In this document: positions 1 through 7,307 of the stretch, piece after piece
How positions within the stretch are numbered: position 1 is the stretch's first letter
How the letters are laid out: the number at the start of each line of letters is the position of its first letter
Assembly (NCBI GenBank): GCA_029559035.1
Contig: JAKQCT010000065.1
Location: forward strand, 121,346-185,345
DNA length: 64,000 nt
Direction: 5' to 3'
Origin: Acidobacteriota bacterium
GTDB lineage: Bacteria > Acidobacteriota > UBA4820
Translations under genes and position numbers: made by a program
Notes under the pieces: model-generated
Databases searched by the model: none
The model's input: the letters and a program-made list of their open reading frames with translations, nothing else
Told to the model about the DNA's origin: nothing

Positions 1-497
1 ATGACCGCGAGGGCCGTCCCCAGGTCCGGGGCGGCAAGCGCGCCCGCGTTGCAGTAGGTCATTATCGCGGAGCCTTTCTTTATCAGCTTCGCGCCGTGCC
101 TGCCGATGAGCTCCGAAGCTTTCACTTCTTTTCTATGGAACTCGGCGGCCTTTTTCATCGCGAGAGCGGCGAAGTTCTTGTCTTGCCCGTGCTTTTCGAG
201 AAGCAGGGTGAACTGCCTGACAGCTTCGTTCAAATTGACCGCCGTGGGGCGGGCGGAATTGACCTTCCCGGCTTTCTTCAGGAGGGACCTTTCATTGGAG
301 CCGGGCTTTCCCGCCTCGAGGGCGAGGGAGTAGAACGCCACGATCCCGATCAGAGGCGCGCCGCGGACGATCATATCCGCGATGGCTTTGCAGCCGTCGT
401 CCGCGTTCTTTATCCGGACATGCTTTATTTTGTGCGGCAGGAGGCGCTGGTCGAGGACGAGCACCCTGCCGTTCCTGACGATGATGGGAGCGGTCAT
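1..497 (-). CDS. mtnA: S-methyl-5-thioribose-1-phosphate isomerase, N-terminal part (runs off the window edge)
   Basis: Hand translation of the minus strand from ATG at 497: MTAPIIVRNGRVLVLDQRLLPHKIKHVRIKNADDGCKAIADMIVRGAPLIGIVAFYSL...NSARPTAVNLNEAVRQF...IMTYCNAGALAAPDLGTALAVI. The MIVRGAPLIG, RPTAVNL and CNAGALA motifs are typical of MtnA. Confidence 0.9.
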   Translation of the reverse strand, partial: MTAPIIVRNGRVLVLDQRLLPHKIKHVRIKNADDGCKAIADMIVRGAPLIGIVAFYSLALEAGKPGSNERSLLKKAGKVNSARPTAVNLNEAVRQFTLLLEKHGQDKNFAALAMKKAAEFHRKEVKASELIGRHGAKLIKKGSAIMTYCNAGALAAPDLGTALAV

Positions 498-598
498 TGA
501 TCCTTCTCCTTTCCCGGCGGAGATCCTTCAAAGAAGGGCGAGAGCACCCAGAAGAAAATGCCGAAAGCGAAGACGATGAACAGAAGCGATTCTATCAC
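494..598 (-). CDS. 34-aa single-TM microprotein between ccmF and mtnA (candidate Ccm accessory subunit, CcmD/CcmI-N-terminus-like)
   Basis: GTG start overlaps the ccmF stop (GTGA) and its TGA overlaps the mtnA ATG (ATGA). Hand translation: (M)IESLLFIVFAFGIFFWVLSPFFEGSPPGKEKDQ. It is below the size cut of the ORF track. Confidence 0.55.
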   Translation of the reverse strand: MIESLLFIVFAFGIFFWVLSPFFEGSPPGKEKDQ

Positions 599-2652
599 GG
601 CGCCCCCCTTCGCGGGAGGAACGCGACGAACCCGCCGAGGATGATGAATAATCCTCCTATCCAGAGGAACGCGACGAGTGGGTTTATGAAGACGGTGAGG
701 ACGGCGGTCCCCTTGTCTATGTCGAACCCGGACATCACCGCGTAGACGTCCCTGAAGAGCGAGGTCCTGATGGCCGCCTCGTAGGCGGGAGGCTGGCCTC
801 CGGAGATCGTGTTCTTGTAGTGGACTCTCATCGGAACGAGCGTCCCGAAGCGACGCCCGTCCGTGGAGAGGTCGACGATCGCCCTGATCCTGATGTCGTT
901 CACCTTGGAGATGTCGGCGTCAAGGTCGTCGTGATCGAGCTTCGAAAGTGTTAATGTGATATTCCCGGCCTTGAACGATTCTCCGATTTTGACCTCTTCC
1001 TGGAAGTTCTGCTGGAACATCGATGAGAACGCCACGCCGATGCAGAAGATGATGACGCCCGCGTGGACGATGTTGCCGCCGGAAACTCGCAGGGCAGAGG
1101 CGAGAGAACTGGCGGTCCTTCCGGTGCGGGCCTTCTCTTCACGGACTTTCCGCAGGAACCTTCCGCCGATCACCGAGAAAGAAAACGCCGAAAGGGCGAA
1201 GAGCGCCGCGAAATAGAAAAGGGCCTTGGGCGAGCCCGACAGGACCTGCCACCACTCCCTGCGGCTGTAAAGAAGGATCGTTCCCGCCGCCGCGCAGACA
1301 AGTCCCGCCAGAGCAGGAAGCATGAGCGCCTTTTTCAATTCTCCCTGTCCGCCCTTCTTCCACGGGGCCGCCGTGCCGAGAGCCATCACAAGAAGCAGCA
1401 TCAGTGTCACGGGCACCGCCTTGGCGTTGTAGAATTCGGGGCCGTTGAAAAGCTCTACGCCTGTGAACATCCGGTAAAAGATCGGGCTGGTGACGCCGTA
1501 GAAAACGACCGCCGCGAAAAGGCTGAAGAGCATAAGCGAATAGAGGACCATGCCCTCCCTGCCCGACGCCGATCCCAGCTCCGCCCGCGGCTTCATGAAC
1601 TCCCTCCTCGCGATGAAGAGGTCGATCGTCGTGAAGAGGATCATCGCCATGAAAAAGAGGAATATCGTTCCGAGGCGCATGTACCATGGGATAGAAGGGT
1701 CCTCCTGGCCGAAGGAGTGGACGCTCTGCAACACGCCGCTCCTTGTCAGGTAGGTCCCGTATATCGTCAGGATGAAGGTGGCGGAGACGAGAAAAAAGCT
1801 CCACTTCCTGAAAAGCCCCCGCTTCCTTTCCATGTAAAGCGAGTGAAGGAAGGCCGTTCCAGTGAGCCACGGCAGGAGCGAGGCGTTCTCGACCGGGTCC
1901 CACGCCCAGTAGCCGCCCCATCCCAGCTCGATGTAAGCCCAGTAAGAGCCGAAGATGATCCCGAGCCCGAGCGTTATCCACGAGAAGAGGCTCCAGCTCC
2001 TTACGACCGGCATCCAGGAGGTTCCATGATCCCTTTCGAAGAGGACCGCGAGGACGAGGGCGAAGGGGACCGCGAAGGCCACCAGGCCCAGGTAGAGCAG
2101 GGGAGGATGGACCGCCATGTAGAAGTTCTGCAGGAGCGGGTTCAGCCCGCTGCCGTCGATCGTCGCGGCGAGCATGCGGGAGAGAGGCGAGCCGTCAGGC
2201 CCGGCCATCGGATCGAAAGGGTTCGTCCTGAAGCTCAGCAGGAAGAGAAAGAAACCCTGGATGAGGAAGAGGACCAGGCTTGAAAAGGGGATCAGCTTTT
2301 CCATCTTAGCCCTTCCGAGCTTCAGCGCGAGTAAGGCGTAGAGGGAGAGTATCCACTCCCAGAAGAGGAGCGAGCCGTCCATCCCTCCCCACAGAGCCGT
2401 CAGTTTGTAGATAAGGGGCTGGGCCCTGCGAGAATACTCGTAGACGTACCTGATCGTGAAGTCGTCCCTGACAAGAGCGATCACCAGAGAGAGGGCCGCG
2501 ACGGAGGTGAGGGCAAGGATCGAGGCTGCCGTCCTCTCCGCGCTCTTGAGCGCCCTTTCGTCCCGCCTGAAGACCGAAAGGACCGCGACGACGACGCCCC
2601 ACAGCGCCAGGGCGTGGGCGAAGTAGAGGGAGTAGAGGCCGAGAAGTCTCAA
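595..2652 (-). CDS. ccmF: Cytochrome c haem lyase / c-type cytochrome biogenesis protein CcmF
   Basis: 685 aa multi-TM protein with the WWD-type motif WGGYWAWDPVENASLLPWL and the CcmF landmarks MDGSLLFWEW and HPPLLYLG. Confidence 0.95.
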   Translation of the reverse strand: MRLLGLYSLYFAHALALWGVVVAVLSVFRRDERALKSAERTAASILALTSVAALSLVIALVRDDFTIRYVYEYSRRAQPLIYKLTALWGGMDGSLLFWEWILSLYALLALKLGRAKMEKLIPFSSLVLFLIQGFFLFLLSFRTNPFDPMAGPDGSPLSRMLAATIDGSGLNPLLQNFYMAVHPPLLYLGLVAFAVPFALVLAVLFERDHGTSWMPVVRSWSLFSWITLGLGIIFGSYWAYIELGWGGYWAWDPVENASLLPWLTGTAFLHSLYMERKRGLFRKWSFFLVSATFILTIYGTYLTRSGVLQSVHSFGQEDPSIPWYMRLGTIFLFFMAMILFTTIDLFIARREFMKPRAELGSASGREGMVLYSLMLFSLFAAVVFYGVTSPIFYRMFTGVELFNGPEFYNAKAVPVTLMLLLVMALGTAAPWKKGGQGELKKALMLPALAGLVCAAAGTILLYSRREWWQVLSGSPKALFYFAALFALSAFSFSVIGGRFLRKVREEKARTGRTASSLASALRVSGGNIVHAGVIIFCIGVAFSSMFQQNFQEEVKIGESFKAGNITLTLSKLDHDDLDADISKVNDIRIRAIVDLSTDGRRFGTLVPMRVHYKNTISGGQPPAYEAAIRTSLFRDVYAVMSGFDIDKGTAVLTVFINPLVAFLWIGGLFIILGGFVAFLPRRGAP

Positions 2653-2653
2653 C

Positions 2654-3124
2654 TCACTTCACCTTTTTTTCGTTTTCTTCGAGGCGCGATTCGTACTTGG
2701 AGGGGCACTTCACGATGATGTCCCGGGCTTCGAAAATGGTGTCCGACATCCTGCCGTCGACGACAACTTCCATACCTTCGGCGAAAGCCTCGGGCACGAC
2801 GCCCTTGTAGCGGACCTGAACCCTGCTTCCGCCGTCGCTCATGACGAAGGTAATTCCCGGCGCGCCGCCGGAAGCCTTGACGCTCTCCTTCTCGACGCGG
2901 CCCATCAGGCGCACGCGTCCACCGGCATTCGCGGGAGAAGAGAGGAACTCGGTGGGCGTCATGTAGAAGACCTTGCCGCTCTTTCCTCCGCCCGAAAGGA
3001 AGAAGAGAACGACCGCTCCTATCATGACCGTGATCCCGACCGTCAGCTTTGTCCGCACGCGCGACCTCGAATAGTCCCAAAGTGCCTGAAAACACAAGAT
3101 AAACCAAAACAGCCGCCTTTGCAA
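2654..3124 (-). CDS. ccmE: Cytochrome c maturation haem chaperone CcmE, CxxxY variant
   Basis: N-terminal TM, OB-fold-like sequence (GRVRLMGRVEKESVKA...FVMSDGGSRVQVRYKGVVPEAFAEGMEVVVDGRM) and C-terminal FEARDIIVKCPSKYES. Immediately upstream of ccmF. Confidence 0.88.
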   Translation of the reverse strand: MQRRLFWFILCFQALWDYSRSRVRTKLTVGITVMIGAVVLFFLSGGGKSGKVFYMTPTEFLSSPANAGGRVRLMGRVEKESVKASGGAPGITFVMSDGGSRVQVRYKGVVPEAFAEGMEVVVDGRMSDTIFEARDIIVKCPSKYESRLEENEKKVK

Positions 3125-3165
3125 ATTAATTCCGTTTTCATGGGGGAACGGGACAAGGATGCAGG

Positions 3166-3184
3166 GGCGGGTTCCAAACCCGCC
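3166..3184. repeat. Perfect 8-bp-stem hairpin in the ccmE/accessory-block intergenic region
   Basis: ggcgggtt-cca-aacccgcc read directly. Confidence 0.6.
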
Positions 3185-3485
3185 GTTTGCAGGACGTGTT
3201 CTTTGGAGTCAAATACTAGGTCTCACCACGAAGACACGAAGAAAGACTATTTTCTGGTGTTCTAACGAAGAATCCGCGTCGAGACAAAAGAAAAAGCAAC
3301 AATATCTTCGACCTCAGAGGAAGCAGAAGGTACAGAGAAAAAATAGTGAAAAGGGTTTTACAAGGATGGACAGGATTTACTGGATAAAGAAGCCTGTCAT
3401 CACGAGGACTTCTTCAAAGCCGCGACAAGCGAAGTGATCTACCTTATCCCGGGAATGCATAATGCATGGCCTGACCCCGAACCCC

Positions 3486-4547
3486 TTATATTCTCGGCCC
3501 GCCGCCAAACCTGCTATGCGCCATAGTATCACTCGTTCCGAATCCCTGAATGCCTTTCATTTCAACTTCACAGGGATTTGTGCTCCTTGTTTCTCTCCAC
3601 TTCTCCGCACAAACCAGAATACCCTTCGCTAGTTTCTTGAGTTCAGGCCGATAATGTCCATTTGCAAAATCCGTCACAACATCTTCCCTTTTCATAAAGG
3701 ATAGTGACCAAAGAGGATACCTAAAGCCAGAGTTGGTGCCTTCATCGTAATGATATTGCCTGCAGAGAGCCTTGAGTCCCTCAACATCGCCTCGTAGCTG
3801 GTACACATAGCTTTGATATTGTGGTGATCTTTCACCACTGTGTTCTGTTTCTTCTTTCTTCAACTGAGCTTCCGCCAATTCAAGCCCATCCTTGTCGTTT
3901 TCTTGAGCGCACCAGACAATATAAAGCCTCGTATAGTTGCGCTCTCCGCGTTCAGCTAGCGGTTTTAATAAAGGTTTCCATTGATTGGAGTGGAGTTTCC
4001 AATAAAGAACGATGAGTATCTCTTCACGCTCATCAAGTCGCGCCTGGGAGTTCTCTTGAAACGGTTCAGGATCAAAGGCTTTGACTAGCATCTTTTCAGC
4101 TTCTTTAGGGTCAAGACAAATTATAAGGTCAAGAAGATTGCGGTTGTTTTTCAAAAGCCAAACCGGAGGAAGGTCTGAAGATTTCCAAGGATAGTTCTTC
4201 CATCCGTTTTCCCACCCTGAAATCAGAACAGGAAGGATCTCCTTAGGATGGTTTCTGAGCGATTCTACAACGGTGGGTCTCATCGCTCTCAAAACGGGAC
4301 TTTCATAATCCTGCCAGCCGCTTATAAGATGCGGATTCAAGAGGAGTTTCTTTATGTCGTTCGATTCAATATCCGTTGCGGGGTCATTGCGGGCGGTGAG
4401 CGATCCCGCGCTGGGACCCCAGAACAGCAACTTTATATAATTAACCTCGGCGGTTGTGAAGGGGGCAGTATCTGATACTTCTTTTTTGGTTGTGGCGCAT
4501 CCGAGAAGAATAAGAAACAACAACAAAAGTATCTTGGCATATTTCAC
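3486..4547 (-). CDS. Putative lipoprotein of unknown function
   Basis: ORF 3486-4619. GTG start at 4547 preferred (upstream gggagc). Signal peptide with lipobox: VKYAKILLLLFLILLGCATTKK. Confidence 0.7.
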   Translation of the reverse strand: MKYAKILLLLFLILLGCATTKKEVSDTAPFTTAEVNYIKLLFWGPSAGSLTARNDPATDIESNDIKKLLLNPHLISGWQDYESPVLRAMRPTVVESLRNHPKEILPVLISGWENGWKNYPWKSSDLPPVWLLKNNRNLLDLIICLDPKEAEKMLVKAFDPEPFQENSQARLDEREEILIVLYWKLHSNQWKPLLKPLAERGERNYTRLYIVWCAQENDKDGLELAEAQLKKEETEHSGERSPQYQSYVYQLRGDVEGLKALCRQYHYDEGTNSGFRYPLWSLSFMKREDVVTDFANGHYRPELKKLAKGILVCAEKWRETRSTNPCEVEMKGIQGFGTSDTMAHSRFGGGPRI

Positions 4548-4623
4548 GGGTAGCTCCCTAAACAAAAGGAGAGGCAAGAAGCTTGAATCTTGAATTGCAT
4601 GCACTTTCTCATTTCTCACCCAT

Positions 4624-4686
4624 TTATTCTATACCTTCCTTTGAAAATATTCCCCCGCCCTTGGGCTTTCGCTTCGGGGCGGGGGT
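4624..4686 (-). terminator. GC-rich hairpin, copy 1 of a ~62-bp repeated terminator-like element
   Basis: tattctataccttcctttgaaaatattcccccgcccttgggctttcgcttcggggcggggg. On the minus strand the hairpin is followed by a weak T tract. Lies downstream of the 4781-5467 gene. Confidence 0.6.
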
Positions 4687-4780
4687 TGGGAGTGAGACAG
4701 GCAGCTGGGGCGGCGTCGACCTGCACTCGCTTGTTAGGCATGTTAAATGTCTCGATCATCTCACCGTTCGGATTTAGTTA

Positions 4781-5467
4781 TTATCCGCGCCGCCATCCAG
4801 GACCCGATAGTGCAGGTGCTGGCACATCTTTCTTTTGCGGATAATACGTGACATCAGACCATTCGTATGGCGGTTTTCCAAGCTCTGCTTGGATGCCTGA
4901 AACTGCCTCTTGTACAGCAACGTGGTTCCACGGCGCGCTGACAATTACCTGGTATGTCAAATCCAGATAAAAGCAGACCGATATCTTTGTATTGTTGAGG
5001 CGGCCTGAAGCCCAGCGAAATGCAAGCCCCTGCTCATTGAGGCTTGTGAAGTCCAGCTCGGCAATAAATCGTTCGGCGGTCCGCTCTGCAGTCTCCCAAC
5101 TATGGTCATTCCTTGCAGCTTCCACAGCAGCATCAAATTGCTGGCGCGAGAACGTCAGTGACCTAATTCCCGGAATTTTCGGGGAGAAACTGTCCCAGAT
5201 AACGGTAATGTGATCACGGCTTGTATGGACTATCGCGTCGCCGCATCCAACTACCCCACAACTACACCGCGCGAATATCAGTTTGCCGAATTCTAGGAGC
5301 GCTCGGTCGGTGAAGAAATCTGGTGGGTCGATGCCAAGCATATCGTCGCAATAACATGCAATCAGATCCTGGCCATCTACGATGATGCGCACCTGGTGAT
5401 CATTGGATGGATTGTTGGGTTCAATTACGAAAGAGATTTCAGCCATGATGTTCTGAATGCCTATCAA
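4781..5467 (-). CDS. Hypothetical protein with CSCGVVGCGD cysteine cluster
   Basis: 228 aa ORF, no recognised family. Confidence 0.6.
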   Translation of the reverse strand: MIGIQNIMAEISFVIEPNNPSNDHQVRIIVDGQDLIACYCDDMLGIDPPDFFTDRALLEFGKLIFARCSCGVVGCGDAIVHTSRDHITVIWDSFSPKIPGIRSLTFSRQQFDAAVEAARNDHSWETAERTAERFIAELDFTSLNEQGLAFRWASGRLNNTKISVCFYLDLTYQVIVSAPWNHVAVQEAVSGIQAELGKPPYEWSDVTYYPQKKDVPAPALSGPGWRRG

Positions 5468-5588
5468 TAAATAGACTGATCATTGTAACGACTCCTGGCA
5501 TCCTCACGCCCATCTTCACCTCAGGCGTGTCACCGTCCGAGATACTCAATAAAGAAGAAGGAGAGAGAAGGATTAGGGGCATGGGTGG

Positions 5589-7178
5589 TCACCTCCTATA
5601 GTAGTAATATACTCCAGTGTCGGATTCTCCATCAGGATTGATAATGGTTATTTGGTTGTATTGGCCAGAAATGAGGAATTCCTTGATTTTATTGCCACTT
5701 TTCAAAATTATTTTGTTGGAGTTATTTACCTTGATTTCATAAGGGAAAGGCTGGTCGTTTATAGTTGCTGTGGCCCCGTCCTCAAATCCCGCCCCAAATA
5801 CAATTAGCGCGAAGGGATCCTTCCGGGATTGAACCGCCAATACCCTGAGTTCTTGGGCTGAACCGCATATTGCGTATTTTTCAACCGGAAAGCTTCCCTG
5901 CGCGAATGATTGATCGGCTGCAGATGCGGACGTGTTCTCGCCTACAGCCTTCGTCTTGCGGGTGCGGGAAGAACTGGCTCCCGCCAAGGTATTGGTATTC
6001 TCCATGTAACTACATGGCGACGTCAGGTCACCGTTGTTGTCAATTGCGATAATGGCACCCCTGCAATAGGTATTTTCCGGACAAGTGGAGGCGGCTATAA
6101 AAAAACTTCCATCATTCTTTTGAACAACCTTATGAATAACCGTTTCGTCATTTCTGCCAACATGAAAATCCTTTTGCCACACAATATCACCGGAATGGTT
6201 GAGTTTCAGGACCCATCCTTTTACTGCTATCTTCTTGCTCCCGATATAGCCTGCCATGATTACACAGCCATCCGATGTTCCGCTGATAGATCCAAGTCCG
6301 TCCCTGAATTCATTGCCGTATGTCTTTTCCCAGACGATGCTACCCTGCGAGTTAAGTTTGACAAGCCAATAATCCGCAGAACCTTTGCCGAATGAATTGG
6401 TATTGCCTCCGACCATATAATGTCCATCAGCTGTTTGAAAGACCGAGCTGAAATAATCGTTCTCCGCGCCGCCGTACCTTTTCTGCCATATTATATTCCC
6501 CTGTTGGTCAAGCTTGATAACATAGCCGTCATCATTTTTCCATTTGGTTGAGTACACATAACCGGCAACCAGATAGCTGCTTTCCGTTGTCTGGCATAAC
6601 GAGCGGAACCATGATATTTCAACAGCTCTGAACCTTTTCTGCCATTCAATATCACCTGCCGGGCTGAGTTTTATAAGCCACCCGCCCCCACCATTTAACT
6701 CCGTCCCTCCCGCAATCAAATACCCGCCGTCATTTGTTTGGATGATCGAGTTGCAGACATCTCGACCTCCGCCGCCGTAAGTCTTCTGCCACAAACAGTC
6801 CCCCAGGTGATCAAGTTTGATGACGCACACGTCATAATCCCCCCAATCATCGCCGAAGGAATTAGCTGACCCGCATATGATAAATCCGCCATCCTCGGTT
6901 TGCTTCGCATCTCCAAAGAAATCATCCCTGGTCCCGCCAAATTTTCTCTGCCACAAAAGGTTCAACTGGCTGTCCATTTTCGCGATGCAAAGATCCAGAT
7001 ATCCTCCAGTGAAGCACTGGCCTCCAACCAGATAACCACCGTCTGAAGTTGGGGCTATTAATGAAAGAAATGAGTCCCCGCCATCGTCCAGTATCATGAT
7101 AGATGGTTCCTCCCCGACCGCCGAGAGACCTGCAACTAGAAAAGAACACAAGAGCAGCCATGATTTTATTCTTTTCAT
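5589..7178 (-). CDS. Secreted seven-repeat beta-propeller-like protein
   Basis: Signal peptide MKRIKSWLLLCSFLVAGLSAVG. About seven tandem ~50-aa repeats of the form QT.DGGY...G........W.IKL...G...WQK.YGG. Start at 7178 preferred on the basis of the ggaggg RBS. Confidence 0.8.
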   Translation of the reverse strand: MKRIKSWLLLCSFLVAGLSAVGEEPSIMILDDGGDSFLSLIAPTSDGGYLVGGQCFTGGYLDLCIAKMDSQLNLLWQRKFGGTRDDFFGDAKQTEDGGFIICGSANSFGDDWGDYDVCVIKLDHLGDCLWQKTYGGGGRDVCNSIIQTNDGGYLIAGGTELNGGGGWLIKLSPAGDIEWQKRFRAVEISWFRSLCQTTESSYLVAGYVYSTKWKNDDGYVIKLDQQGNIIWQKRYGGAENDYFSSVFQTADGHYMVGGNTNSFGKGSADYWLVKLNSQGSIVWEKTYGNEFRDGLGSISGTSDGCVIMAGYIGSKKIAVKGWVLKLNHSGDIVWQKDFHVGRNDETVIHKVVQKNDGSFFIAASTCPENTYCRGAIIAIDNNGDLTSPCSYMENTNTLAGASSSRTRKTKAVGENTSASAADQSFAQGSFPVEKYAICGSAQELRVLAVQSRKDPFALIVFGAGFEDGATATINDQPFPYEIKVNNSNKIILKSGNKIKEFLISGQYNQITIINPDGESDTGVYYYYRR

Positions 7179-7199
7179 CATTCCCTCCATCTTCTTCTA

Positions 7200-7261
7200 T
7201 TATTCTATACCTTCCTTTGTAAAAAATCCCCCGCCCTTGGGCTTTCGCTTCGGGGCGGGGG
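7200..7261 (-). terminator. GC-rich hairpin terminator, copy 2 of the ~62-bp repeat
   Basis: tattctataccttcctttgtaaaaaatcccccgcccttgggctttcgcttcggggcgggggg. On the minus strand: stem CCCCGCCC/GGGCGGGG then ATTTTTT, just after the 7308-9179 gene. Confidence 0.75.
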
Positions 7262-7263
7262 GA

Positions 7264-7294
7264 TCTTCAGCCTTCAGCCATCAGCCTTCAGCCT
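7264..7294. repeat. Short TCAGCC(T/A) heptad microrepeat
   Basis: cttcagccttcagccatcagccttcagcctg. Confidence 0.6.
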
Positions 7295-7307
7295 GCCCGT
7301 CAGGGCG

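Noticed and set aside
1063-2283. 406-aa plus-strand ORF opposite ccmF
   Set aside because: Shadow ORF with charged low-complexity translation. ccmF on the minus strand is unambiguous.
7264-7294. Possible CRISPR or VNTR from TCAGCC heptads
   Set aside because: Units are only ~7 bp with no unique spacers of CRISPR length. Retained only as a microrepeat.
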